Assembly (NCBI GenBank): GCA_049300095.1
Contig: JBAQYM010000205.1
Location: forward strand, 21,418-85,417
Reading direction: 5' to 3'
DNA: 64,000 nt
Source: SbD1 sp049300095
GTDB taxonomy: Bacteria > Desulfobacterota > Syntrophobacteria > Syntrophobacterales > Syntrophobacteraceae
Part shown: positions 9,227 to 17,352 of the stretch, piece by piece
How positions within the stretch are numbered: position 1 is the stretch's first letter
Layout: each line of letters begins with the position of its first letter
Made by a program: the position numbers and the translations under genes
The notes under the pieces: generated by a model
Seen by the model: only the letters and a program-made list of their open reading frames with translations
Database searches by the model: none
Told to the model about the DNA's origin: nothing

Positions 9227-9850
9227 TCATGAGTCGGCAATTCCTTTGATAAGGATATCCAAAATGGTGTCGGGGTTTTCGGGATAGGGATGGCGCTCCG
9301 GAGTGTCGAGCCAGAGAAGCAGGAAAGCGTCGAGGATACTGTCGAGAGCAACGGCCAGGTGAAAGGGATCGGCACTCTTTTTGAACCGGTTTTTTTTAAT
9401 TCCGCTCTCAAAGACCGAGGCGAGTTTCCCTAGAAAGACGTAATAGCGTGTCCGCATCTCCGCATCCAGGCCGGCCTTGATGTTGAAGCTCGCCCCCCTG
9501 CGCTCGGCAAGAAAGAGGCGAACAAACGGCAGGTTCCCGCGAAACCGTTCGCCTTTGACCCGGATATAATTCCGTAATTTTTCGACCTCGCCATCCGGTT
9601 CATCGATCGCCTCGGTGATTGCTTTCTCGAAATTGTCGCATCGCTCCATGACGAGCGCCTTGTAGAGGTCCTCCTTGCTCTGAAAAAACTTATAGAGCGT
9701 TCCGATCGCGAACTCGGCCTTCTCGGCGATCTCATGCATGGTAACGTTGTGGAATCCCTTCTGCGAGAAAAGATCGAGCGCGGCCTTGAGCATCTCTTGA
9801 CGCTGCCGCAACTTCTCCCTCTCCCGCCTCGGGAGCTTTCCGCTTTCCAT
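9227..9850 (-). CDS. TetR-family transcriptional regulator of the efflux operon
   Basis: 207 aa. N-terminal TetR HTH: ILKAAL-like RQEMLKAALDLFSQKGFHN, TMHEIAEKAEFAIGTLYKFF and SKEDLYKALV. The remainder is a divergent all-helical ligand-binding domain. It is the first gene of the tetR-adaptor-permease-channel set and starts 60 nt before the adaptor, so it probably represses its own operon until a toxic ligand binds. A GAGG motif precedes the ATG. Confidence 0.93.
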   Translation of the reverse strand: MESGKLPRREREKLRQRQEMLKAALDLFSQKGFHNVTMHEIAEKAEFAIGTLYKFFQSKEDLYKALVMERCDNFEKAITEAIDEPDGEVEKLRNYIRVKGERFRGNLPFVRLFLAERRGASFNIKAGLDAEMRTRYYVFLGKLASVFESGIKKNRFKKSADPFHLAVALDSILDAFLLLWLDTPERHPYPENPDTILDILIKGIADS

Positions 9851-9892
9851 TGCCGGACCTCATTTGGGGTTTTGCGGTAAACGATTCGTGAA

Positions 9893-9904
9893 TATGAATT
9901 CATA
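9893..9904. promoter_or_regulatory. Candidate TetR operator
   Basis: TATGAATTCATA is a perfect 12-bp palindrome in an AT-rich stretch 43 bp upstream of the tetR start, the usual place for autoregulation. The palindrome is short and only its location argues for the role. Confidence 0.4.
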
Positions 9905-9919
9905 CTTTAAAATACCGCG

Positions 9920-10069
9920 TCACAAAAGGCAATGGAATTTTAAAAGCGGCCGATCAGCGACCGCACCCGCTCTCTCACGGAAAGTATCGTATCGCTCATC
10001 CGGCCCATCGAGGGCCTTGAGAGTCTCCGCCAGTCCGAAGGGCTTCTGAAATGTTTGCTCGAAGGTCAC
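9920..10069 (-). CDS. Small ORF translationally coupled to histidine kinase; possible receiver-domain remnant
   Basis: 49 codons. The GTG at 10069 overlaps the kinase stop codon (GTGA), typical of translational coupling. The product begins MTFEQTFQKPFGLAETLKAL; the KPFG followed by an amphipathic helix resembles the conserved-Lys end of a response-regulator receiver domain, but the phospho-acceptor half is missing. It may be the tail of a deleted regulator or chance. I do not assign a function. Confidence 0.35.
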   Translation of the reverse strand: MTFEQTFQKPFGLAETLKALDGPDERYDTFRERAGAVADRPLLKFHCLL

Positions 10070-11202
10070 CGCTGTTTTGCCCGTGGAATGGTGAACACAA
10101 AATTCGAGCCGGTCCGCCCGGCCTCATACCAGATGTCCCCTCCGTGTTTTCGTATGATCTCCCGCACCAGATAAAGGCCCAGGCCTGTTCCATCGGCAGC
10201 GTTTCCGATGCGGCAGAACTTGGTGAAAAGCCTGTCGCGAAGCTCCTCGGGTACCGGCGCCCCGCTGTTATGGACGTTCAAACGATGGCAACGCCCATGG
10301 TCCTCGCAGCCAAAGGAGATGGCGCATCCTTTTCCGCCGTATTGAACGGCGTTTTTGAGCAGGTTCCGATATACGCTTCTGAGCCATCTCCCGGCGGCAT
10401 GAATGGTGACGGCCCCCGCGGGAACGGCGCCCATACCGTTTTCAACCCTGATGCGCCCGGACAGGATCTCGTCGGCGAGTTCTTCCAGGACCGGATCGAT
10501 GATGTCCTTTCTCAGATCAAGAGCTTCCCTTCGGATCTCACCGAAACCATCAATTGCGGCAGCCCTGGCCAGACAGTCCTCGGCGATGCCGTTGAGCCGG
10601 ACGGCCTGCCTCAATAAGCCTTTCAATTTTTTGACGACACTCTCGTCCATGCTTCCGAACCTGCCTCGGGCAAGGAGTTCCAGGCCGGCTGTCAAGGAAA
10701 CGAGCGGCCCCCTGATGTCGTGCGACAGGTTCATGAACGTGTGAGGGATGTGCTCCCCGATCTCCCGAACGGGCAGTTCCGATTCCTTGAGCGCCCTCTG
10801 CAACCCCTTGTGTCCCGTCAGGTCCCGCAGAAGGCCGACGCAAAAGATCGTTTCACCGGGTCCCGTGCAGAGATTGGCCGAGATGCATGCGGGAAAGCAG
10901 CTTCCATCCCCCCTTTGCATCTCCATTACCACGCCCTTGACGATGCCCCGCGCCTCGATCCTTTCCCAGAAGAGATGCCACCCTTCGGCGTCCCGAAAAA
11001 GCGAGGCCATCGAGTCGATCCCGCACATGTCATTTCGGTCGGCATAGCGAAATATTTGGACTCCGGCCTGGTTGACATCGATGAGCCGGCCGCGGGCCGC
11101 CGTGATGAAAAGCATGTCGCCAAAGCCTTCAAAAAACCTGCCGTGCCTGGAACCGTCCGGGCCGGACGCCTCTTTTCCCTCGGGCTGAGACAATGCCCGC
11201 AT
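10066..11202 (-). CDS. PAS-domain sensor histidine kinase
   Basis: 378 aa, soluble, with no membrane segment. A GGAGGA precedes the ATG. Residues about 21-130 form a PAS domain (FEGFGDMLFITAARGRLIDV...LLRDLTGHKGLQ). The H-box is MNLSHDIRGPLVSL with the phospho-accepting His at residue 161. The N-box RNLLKNAVQYGG and G2 box GTGLGLYLVREIIRKHGG complete the catalytic domain. Two extra Cys-containing stretches in the PAS (SCFPACISANLC) could be redox-active, which is speculative. No intact partner regulator is adjacent in the operon. Confidence 0.9.
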   Translation of the reverse strand: MRALSQPEGKEASGPDGSRHGRFFEGFGDMLFITAARGRLIDVNQAGVQIFRYADRNDMCGIDSMASLFRDAEGWHLFWERIEARGIVKGVVMEMQRGDGSCFPACISANLCTGPGETIFCVGLLRDLTGHKGLQRALKESELPVREIGEHIPHTFMNLSHDIRGPLVSLTAGLELLARGRFGSMDESVVKKLKGLLRQAVRLNGIAEDCLARAAAIDGFGEIRREALDLRKDIIDPVLEELADEILSGRIRVENGMGAVPAGAVTIHAAGRWLRSVYRNLLKNAVQYGGKGCAISFGCEDHGRCHRLNVHNSGAPVPEELRDRLFTKFCRIGNAADGTGLGLYLVREIIRKHGGDIWYEAGRTGSNFVFTIPRAKQR

Positions 11203-11244
11203 CCGTTCCTCCTCCCTCGAAGGGCCGCGGTTTGAGGTGAATAC

Positions 11245-11538
11245 TCAAGTATTGCCGCCTGACCGGTCATATTCCAGCCAGAGAGAATGTGTCACCAGGC
11301 CGTAATCGCCGAGGGTGTGGCCTAGTGCGAGTCCCAACGGACTTCTGCCCACTGGGGCGGCCTGGGACCTCCAGTGAATGTGGACGCTGAGTTCAGCGCT
11401 GAAGCTGTTACCATAGACGCTCAATTTAGCCGATCTCCCGCTCATGCGAGGGACGCGGAGTTTGCCGCAGAGTTCAATTATCTTTATTCTCTCCTCCGGC
11501 CCGGCTCCTGTAACACTTAAAATTTCAAGCCAATTCAT
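11245..11538 (-). CDS. Conserved ~97-aa protein, tandem paralogue A
   Basis: 97 aa from the ATG at 11538 (GAGG 5 nt upstream). It begins MNWLEILSVTGAGPEERIK and ends with LVTHSLWLEYD. The next gene upstream encodes a clear homologue: WLE at the start, a central SVHIHWRS versus SIHLQWKS, and a C-terminal THSLWLE versus SHTVWVE line up across the whole length. No signal peptide. The alternating beta/helix pattern suggests a small alpha-beta fold (ferredoxin-like barrel possible). Function unknown; it sits between the kinase gene and its own paralogue. Confidence 0.7.
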   Translation of the reverse strand: MNWLEILSVTGAGPEERIKIIELCGKLRVPRMSGRSAKLSVYGNSFSAELSVHIHWRSQAAPVGRSPLGLALGHTLGDYGLVTHSLWLEYDRSGGNT

Positions 11539-11663
11539 AGCATTCCTCTTGTATGCTGATAGAGACGGCAAACCCTTCGCTTCCATCGTGCTCTACGGGG
11601 CCATAATGGCCGGGGCCGCACAGGCCATCACCGCGATGGGTCCATGTTTGAGGTCGTATTACC

Positions 11664-11969
11664 CTAAGCCGTCTGTGATTGGGCGCCGGTAATGAGTTCT
11701 TCCCGCTCGACCCACACGGTGTGGCTTATCAGTCCGAGATTTCTCATTGCCGAGATCATCCCGAGTCCTAGAATGCTCCCAGGCCCGGGCTCAGACTTCC
11801 ACTGAAGATGGATGCTGATATCGGTCTCATAGCGTGCGCTGAAATACACTATCATTTGCAGCAGTTCTCCGGATGCAACGGACTGGCGGCAATCCCTGCA
11901 GATATCGAAGACTCTTCCGGTTTCAATGGTCCCGGCTGTGCGAATGCTTATCATCTCGAGCCAAACCAT
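11664..11969 (-). CDS. Conserved ~101-aa protein, tandem paralogue B
   Basis: 101 aa from the ATG at 11969, with AGGA 8 nt upstream; a longer in-frame ORF exists, but only this start matches the length of paralogue A. It begins MVWLEMISIRTAGTIETGRV and contains DICRDCRQSVA, whose Cys pair is absent from A. The conserved core is TDISIHLQWKSEPGPG and the end LISHTVWVEREE. It is divergently placed 580 bp from a sigma-54 activator and upstream of A and the kinase. Function unknown. Confidence 0.7.
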   Translation of the reverse strand: MVWLEMISIRTAGTIETGRVFDICRDCRQSVASGELLQMIVYFSARYETDISIHLQWKSEPGPGSILGLGMISAMRNLGLISHTVWVEREELITGAQSQTA

Positions 11970-12373
11970 GCAGTTCTTCCTTATTGTCACCTGCCCATCT
12001 GAACGTTTGCCAGAGAAGGAAGCGCTCTGAGGCATCCGGCGGTATAAGGTCAAAGTCAACGGGGCAAATATCACGAAGGAGCGGCACCTGAATTCCCGAT
12101 GCTGGAGAGATCGCGCACACCGACCTCGGCTCCAGGAGGAGCGGGTGAGGAGTTGGGCGACGGAGGGGACCACCCGGAAGGCTGGTAGATGCGCGCGACC
12201 TCGATGCTGAAATAGAGCCATACTCGTGCCAAAGAAGTTTGTTGTTTTCTTTCAATCACATAGTGGATTTCTTCGACTCTAATTCGTTATGTATGGTATA
12301 TAATTCACTAAATATCGTTTTAACGTTACATATCGTGAATTTTATTTTGCGGACAAAGGAAGATCAACGAGGG
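11970..12373. other. Intergenic stretch, partly coding-like
   Basis: 12.0-12.24 kb is GC-rich and holds a minus-strand frame (to 12255) whose segment PVDFDLIPPDASERFLL looks coding but overlaps paralogue B out of frame and lacks a clear start; it may be a gene remnant. 12.24-12.36 kb is strongly AT-rich and is the likely divergent promoter region for the sigma-54 activator. No confident gene. Confidence 0.35.
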
Positions 12374-12527
12374 GGGGAGGGCCAATGCTGTTGCCTTAAC
12401 GAATCGCGTGAGCATATTGTCATTGCGACCGGAGGGAGAAATCTTTCCGTGGTGCGGAACAAACAAGATTTCTCCCTCCGGTCGAAATGACAAAACAGGG
12501 TACATTAACGCTTAAAGCAACAGCATT
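12374..12527. mobile_element. MITE-like palindromic insertion with flanking duplication
   Basis: 154 bp beginning AATGCTGTTGCCTTAA and ending with its inverse. The interior carries a second long inverted pair (12419-12446 and 12463-12490: ACCGGAGGGAGAAATCTT and AAGATTTCTCCCTCCGGT). The sequence G7AGGGCC occurs directly on both sides, consistent with a target-site duplication; the right copy has three extra G. The insertion leaves the G-rich ribosome-binding region of the downstream activator intact. Confidence 0.7.
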
Positions 12528-12547
12528 GGGGGGGGGGAGGGCCGACC

Positions 12548-14122
12548 ATGAAGTTGGAGGAGAATGAGTTTTTCCGGCAGGCAACGCTGCGAATCTGCAG
12601 CAGTCTCGATATCGAAAAGGCTTTGTCCAACTGCCTGCAATACATTCGATTATTCATGCCCGCCTCCGAGGTGTCTCTCGGTCTGTTTGATCCAGACACG
12701 GGGGTCCTTCGGAACATCGCCAACGTGGACTATGCCGGGGGCAGGAAAACCCTGCCTCCCATTCAGATGACCAGGGAAGCCATCAAAGAGATCGAGGCCG
12801 ATGCGGGGTCGGACGATGTCAGGGTCCTTGATCACGGGAGATTTGATTCACTGCTAAAGCTGCTCCGCCCGTATGTTGACCTCGCGAAGCACTCATCCCT
12901 CGTCATGAACCTTGCCGTCGAGGGTAAGCGCCTGGGAACATTCGCCATACTGGCGGAAGGAGAGGCGAGGTTTACCAAGGCGCATGTCCACCTGATCTCG
13001 CTCTTACGGGAACCCATTTCGATCGCTATGTCCAATGCGCTCCGCTACGAAGAAGTTGTGAAGCTCAAGGATATCGTCGACGCCGAAAACCGGGAACTCA
13101 ACCGGGAGTTGCGGCATTTTTCAGGTGACGAAATTATCGGGGCCGAGTATGGCCTTAACGCGGCAATGGAGATGGTGCGGCAGGTGGCGCCACTCAACAG
13201 TCCGGTTATGCTCCTTGGGGAGACCGGGGTCGGCAAGGAAGTTATCGCCAATGTGGTTCATTACACTTCGTCCAGGAGGGGCGGTCCGTACATAAAGGTT
13301 AACTGCGGCGCCATCCCGGACAGTCTACTGGACAGCGAACTTTTCGGACATGAAAGAGGCGCCTTCACCGGGGCGATCGCACAAAAGAGGGGGCGCTTCG
13401 AGCGGGCCGATAAGGGGAGCATTTTTCTCGACGAAATCGGCGAATTGCCGCTCCAGGCACAAGTCAGGCTGCTGCGTGTGCTGCAGCACAAAGAGATCGA
13501 ACGGGTGGGCGGGGCAAAGACCATTCCGGTGGATGTCCGCATCATTGCCGCAACCCATAGGAGCATGGATGAAATGGTCCGATCCGGAGCGTTCCGGGAG
13601 GACCTGTGGTTTCGGCTCAATGTATTCCCGATCATGATCCCCCCATTGAGGCACCGTAAAGAGGATATTCCAGCCCTGGTTCATCATTTCATCGAAAAAA
13701 AATCAAAGGACCTCAAAATCTACCCCCCACCTTCCGTTTCCCTCGAAGAGGTCGAGCGCCTAAAGACTTATCAATGGCCCGGCAATGTACGAGAACTGGA
13801 GAACCTGATCGAGCGCGAGCTTATCCATAAACGGGGCAAGGAAAAAAGCGGGCGGCTGACATTCGAACATTTCGATATGCCGCGGAAGAACGAAGGGGCC
13901 GGTCTATTGCACGATGCGGGCGACAATGTCCTTACTCTCGATAAAGTCGCTTCGCTGCACATCCGCCGTGCGCTTCAAGACTGCAATGGCAAAATAAGCG
14001 GCGCCGGAGGGGCCGCCCATCTCCTTGGAATCAATCCCAACACCCTCAGAAGCCGGATGAGAAAGTTGGGCATCTCCTTTAAGCGCTCTTGGCAGGATGC
14101 TCCAACAGGGAACTCATTGTAA
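12548..14122 (+). CDS. GAF-domain sigma-54-dependent transcriptional activator (NorR/FhlA-like)
   Basis: 524 aa. N-terminal GAF-type sensor domain (about 1-170), then a sigma-54 AAA+ domain. Walker A is GETGVGKE (residues 224-231), the sigma-54 contact motif GAFTGA is at 271-276, Walker B is GSIFLDEIGELPL, and the arginine-finger region is FREDLWFRLNVFPI. The C-terminus is a Fis-type HTH (ALQDCNGKISGAGGAAHLLG). It should activate sigma-54 promoters in response to a small molecule or redox cue sensed by the GAF. The gene diverges from the paralogue A/B and kinase operon, its plausible target. Confidence 0.94.
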   Translation: MKLEENEFFRQATLRICSSLDIEKALSNCLQYIRLFMPASEVSLGLFDPDTGVLRNIANVDYAGGRKTLPPIQMTREAIKEIEADAGSDDVRVLDHGRFDSLLKLLRPYVDLAKHSSLVMNLAVEGKRLGTFAILAEGEARFTKAHVHLISLLREPISIAMSNALRYEEVVKLKDIVDAENRELNRELRHFSGDEIIGAEYGLNAAMEMVRQVAPLNSPVMLLGETGVGKEVIANVVHYTSSRRGGPYIKVNCGAIPDSLLDSELFGHERGAFTGAIAQKRGRFERADKGSIFLDEIGELPLQAQVRLLRVLQHKEIERVGGAKTIPVDVRIIAATHRSMDEMVRSGAFREDLWFRLNVFPIMIPPLRHRKEDIPALVHHFIEKKSKDLKIYPPPSVSLEEVERLKTYQWPGNVRELENLIERELIHKRGKEKSGRLTFEHFDMPRKNEGAGLLHDAGDNVLTLDKVASLHIRRALQDCNGKISGAGGAAHLLGINPNTLRSRMRKLGISFKRSWQDAPTGNSL

Positions 14123-14245
14123 AAAACGAGTGAGAACACCTTCCTTGTCCTCCAAAACGAATCGCCATGGTCGAATTGAAGCCTTGGTCCCCGGCAAGTC
14201 TCCGGAAAGAGTCCGGAATTTTTGAAGCCGCTCCGGAGGTAATCC

Positions 14246-15298
14246 TTATACGACGCGAATGCCCGCTCTCGGGGCGCCGCGCGCCGTCCCTATGCGGCGG
14301 GCATCGCTTACTCCCCCGACCCTGAGACCCTCCAGCAGCCGGTCTGCTTGCGTGTTTGGGACCGCAAGGAGCAGGCCCCCCGATGTCTGCGGGTCGAAGA
14401 GGACCTCGCGCTGTTCCGCCGTGAGTTTTAATACTATTTCCAGGTAGTCTTGAACCATATTCTTGTTCGCGGCGTTGCTGCCGGTGGTCTCACCTCTGCG
14501 GTACATCTCCAGGGCATTGGGGTAGAAGGGCAGTTCACCGAAGAAAAGCTCGATTTCGAGGTTGCTTCCAAGCGCCATCTCGAGCGTGTGCCCGAGCAGG
14601 CCAAAGCCCGTAATGTCCGTACAGGCGTGGACATCGAATCCCAGGGCTATCTCGAGGGCGCCGCGGTTGAGCGCGGCTATCCGGGGCAATAGCGGCTCCA
14701 TGTCCGCCCAGGGGAGTTTTTTCGATCTGCACGCGTTGAAAAGAACTCCGGTACCCAGGGGCTTGGTGAGGACCAGGGCATCGCCCGCACGCACTCCGGC
14801 GTTTGTGAGAATGCGGTCGGGGGAGACCACGCCCGTTACGGCAAGCCCGTATTTTGGCTCCAGGTCATCCACGGAGTGTCCCCCGGCAAGGGATGCGCCG
14901 GATTCGACGACCTTTTCATGACCACCCCGGAGAATCTCCCTCAGGACCTCGACCCCGAGCTTCTTCGATGGAAACATCACCATGTTCAGGGCCGTGATCG
15001 GCCGGCCGCCCATCGCGTAGATGTCCGAGAGGGAATTGGCGGCCGCAATCCGCCCGAACCATATGGGATCGTCCACGGGAGGGGTGATGAAATCGACCGT
15101 CGAGATGACCGCAAGCGTATCGCTGAGACGGTATACCGCCGCGTCGTCGCCCGTTTCGAAGCCCACAAGAAGGTCGGGGTCATTCGATTTCGGCAAACCC
15201 CGCAACGCTTCCGACAAAACTGTCGGACCGATTTTCGCCGCTCAGCCGCAGGTCCTTGCCAGGCTGGTCAAGGTTTTCTTTTTCCGGAAAAAATTCAT
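14246..15298 (-). CDS. selD: Selenide, water dikinase SelD, selenocysteine-containing (UGA read-through)
   Basis: A conventional call begins at a TTG at 15217, but translating upstream in frame gives TSLARTCG-UGA-AAKIGPTVLSEALRG, the exact context of the SelD catalytic Cys/Sec loop. The UGA is at 15244-15242 (codon 19) and the real start is the ATG at 15298, 11 nt after a GGAGG. Full length is 350 aa. Downstream are GFETGDDAAVYRLSD, SLAGGHSVDD, CTDITGFGLLGHTLEMA and DPQTSGGLLLAVP. SelD makes selenophosphate from selenide and ATP for Sec-tRNA and selenouridine. A Sec at its own active site implies a complete Sec-decoding system elsewhere in the genome. Confidence 0.95.
15210..15227 (-). promoter_or_regulatory. 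Bacterial SECIS-like hairpin in selD mRNA
   Basis: On the selD strand, TCCGACA-GTTT-TGTCGGA makes a perfect 7-bp stem with a 4-nt loop whose first base is G, starting 14 nt after the UGA. Bacterial SECIS elements lie immediately 3' of the UGA with a G at the start of a small apical loop; the distance and loop fit. It lies within the coding sequence. Confidence 0.75.
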
Positions 15299-15497
15299 TT
15301 CGACATCATCCTCCAAGTCTGTCGCGGCGTGAAACCATCGCCATTACCGATGCCGGGCTTCGGCGCACCGAAAGTCAATCCGCAAATCTCCGAAGAATAA
15401 TATAGCTATTGCCTATGCCGTTAGCGATATCCTCGACCGCCATCGTTGCATTCGGGCATACGGGATGCCGCCGGCCGGTGTAATCGATATTTCCTAT

Positions 15498-15529
15498 TTG
15501 ACAAATAGTTAGCATGATTCTTATATAAT
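15498..15529 (+). promoter_or_regulatory. Strong sigma-70 type promoter for the CHAP-repeat peptide
   Basis: TTGACA at 15498-15503 and TATAAT at 15524-15529 (20-nt gap; an overlapping TTATAT at 15521 gives a 17-nt gap). It is the most consensus-like promoter I noticed in the window and points at the small gene starting 55 nt downstream. The selD gene lies on the opposite side. Confidence 0.65.
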
Positions 15530-15583
15530 CTCAGGATGTCTTCCGCCATTCATTTATGGACCAACCCGAAAAGGAGACCGGAA

Positions 15584-15721
15584 ATGCTGAAGGTAAAAGA
15601 AGTGGAAAAAAAGATGGTGACCGCCGCAAAAAGCTGTCACGCGCCCTCCTGCCATGCTCCAACTTGTCATGCTCCGGCATGTCATGCGCCCGCCTGCCAT
15701 GCGCCGACCGGCCGTTCATGA
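15584..15721 (+). CDS. 45-aa peptide with five tandem Cys-His-Ala-Pro repeats
   Basis: Starts at the ATG at 15584, 6 nt after AAGGAG; an in-frame ATG-less extension upstream exists but has no ribosome site. Residues 1-17 are a charged leader (MLKVKEVEKKMVTAAKS), followed by CHAPS, CHAPT, CHAPA, CHAPA, CHAPT, then GRS and stop. The five Cys are exactly five residues apart. A leader plus repetitive Cys core resembles ribosomally made, post-translationally modified peptide precursors; I recall NCBI families called selenobiotic peptides with Cys/Sec repeats, but cannot confirm membership. Metal binding through Cys/His is the alternative. It diverges from selD and no maturase lies adjacent. Confidence 0.75.
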   Translation: MLKVKEVEKKMVTAAKSCHAPSCHAPTCHAPACHAPACHAPTGRS

Positions 15722-16010
15722 GCTGACGCGGATGCGACAGTAACCGGCCCGGCCGGCACATTCTCGCCTCCTCCTCCGGAATTCTCGACATCCTCCGGAC
15801 TCAAAGCCGGGCCGGCAACTCATCCCGATCAATCGTTTTCCGAAAGCTCAACCGACCGGCGCGCGCGCGAACTAAAAAAGGCAACAGCGGTTGCCGGCCC
15901 TACCCATGTCGGCCGGATTCCGCTGCTGCCTGACGACCAGTGCGGGGTAAGCGTTCACCGCGGAGGGTGCGAAGGACGCTTACAGTGGGGCACATCCCCA
16001 GGACTCTAAT

Positions 16011-16772
16011 TTAGTCCTTTGGCAACTCCTTGGCCCTTGCATGACCATACGAGAGAAGCGGCACGGTAACTTTGCGTCCATCGCTTCTGGTGACGACCCA
16101 GTTTGAGAGGTATTTGCCGACCACCGTCACCGGGCCGTTTTCCTCCAGGCGCCCCTCCGCTTTCTTGATGCGGGAGAAGGCAAAACCGGATTCAGGATTA
16201 AACATGACCACGTATACTTTATCCTCCGGGCTGCTTTGGACGGCTGTTATGATTCCGCTCCAAAGAAAATAGCCGCCCGTCGGCTCGGATGTCGGGACTC
16301 TCGTATACTTGAGGTCGTTGGAGGCGCGATAGATCGACGCGTAATCATAACGGAAAGGGGGAAGAACGTTGCGCGCCTCAAAAATCTCCTCGTAGGGAGC
16401 GATGCAGAATTCACGGGGAGCCCACTCTTTCCGAGGCGTCTCCGGGAGCGCCGGGGCCCGCCGCACTTGCCGCGCTTCCGGTTCCGACTCCGAATCCCAG
16501 GCCCTGAATTCGCAATCCGTGCCGTCGCCAAGACACGTCGCCTGGAGTTCGACTTCGTCCCCCGGCAGGAAAGTCTTTACATTATTGTCGCGCATCAAAA
16601 TTTGCACGATCCTGCCATCATCGGTAGCGACCTTTATATGAGGCCACTCTACGGCCTCCACCCTCCCTGTAATCAAAACATCGCTTTGCAGTTGCGGCAA
16701 AACAGCCCCAAAGGCAACCAGCGGGAATACGAGGAGCACAATCAGCGTAACGGTTGAAGTGAAGGCCTTCAT
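16011..16772 (-). CDS. Exported protein of unknown function
   Basis: 253 aa with a clear signal peptide (TVTLIVLLVFPLVAFGAV) and GGAGGGAG 5 nt before the ATG. The mature N-terminal third (LITGRVEAVEWPHIKVATDD...LPGDEVELQATCLGDGTDCE) looks like a small beta-barrel/OB-like domain with one Cys pair. A Pro/Arg-rich linker follows, and the C-terminal third repeats the beta-rich pattern (GYFLWSGIITAVQSS...VVGKYLSNWVVTRSDG). Probably periplasmic. No family recognised; it stands alone between intergenic stretches. Confidence 0.7.
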   Translation of the reverse strand: MKAFTSTVTLIVLLVFPLVAFGAVLPQLQSDVLITGRVEAVEWPHIKVATDDGRIVQILMRDNNVKTFLPGDEVELQATCLGDGTDCEFRAWDSESEPEARQVRRAPALPETPRKEWAPREFCIAPYEEIFEARNVLPPFRYDYASIYRASNDLKYTRVPTSEPTGGYFLWSGIITAVQSSPEDKVYVVMFNPESGFAFSRIKKAEGRLEENGPVTVVGKYLSNWVVTRSDGRKVTVPLLSYGHARAKELPKD

Positions 16773-17134
16773 ATGATCTCCCTCCTAACAAGACAAGAAG
16801 ATGGTTCGTGGCGATCGTGAGACTTGGCGGATTTCGAAATGATCTTCCTCGCGGATTCCAATTACCCTCTCCCGAATGGCTTTGGCTTATTTGACCGCTA
16901 TGGTTCGCAAACCGGTATTGTCGTTATTCAGGCAGGTTCGGCGTATTGCTTGCACAAGCACGATTCGGTGTCAAGCTGAAAAAGGCCCGGACCGCCCGGC
17001 GGTGCGCGGATAGTTCGGTCTTCCGTTCCTTGAGTGGGTCTTTTTTATCTCCCGGCGCTCAGTTTATGATAGACCGGTTTTGCTTCCCGGAGCTATACGT
17101 GGCATCGACACTAATCGCGAAATTCCCGTGGCGC
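16773..17134. other. Intergenic stretch, no gene seen
   Basis: About 360 bp without a supported ORF, RNA gene or strong promoter. Reading frames here have no homology I recognise. It leads directly into the 41-bp tandem repeats. Confidence 0.5.
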
Positions 17135-17257
17135 GGTTATGGCGCACCTCGGTAATGGTGGGGTCTCCCGACCTCGGTTATGGCGCACCTCGGTTAGGGT
17201 GCGGTCTCCCGACCTCGGTTATGGTGCACCTCGGTTATGGTGCGGTCTCCCGACCGC
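17135..17257. repeat. Three tandem 41-bp repeats
   Basis: Three imperfect copies of a 41-bp unit beginning GGTTATGGYGCACCTCGGT and ending GTCTCCCGACCTC. Copies differ at a few positions. Each unit contains GGTTATGG or GGTAATGG twice. They lie about 100 bp upstream of the dipeptidase gene. Confidence 0.85.
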
Positions 17258-17352
17258 ACCATGCTCACGACCGAAGGTCTCCAACGCGGCGTCGCCCCGG
17301 CGCCGTGGTTATTGCATGCTTCCTTGGACCGTTAAAACGAAAGGGGAACCAA

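Noticed and set aside
11923..12255. 110-codon minus-strand ORF before paralogue B
   Set aside because: One segment looks coding, but it lacks a ribosome site and overlaps paralogue B out of frame. Kept only as a note on the intergenic stretch.
15722..15985. Read-through of the UGA after the CHAP repeats as a second selenocysteine codon
   Set aside because: The frame is open beyond the UGA but no stable hairpin follows at SECIS distance, and the extension is low-information G+C-rich sequence.
17135..17257. CRISPR array
   Set aside because: The 41-bp units are contiguous with no unique spacers, and no cas genes are nearby.
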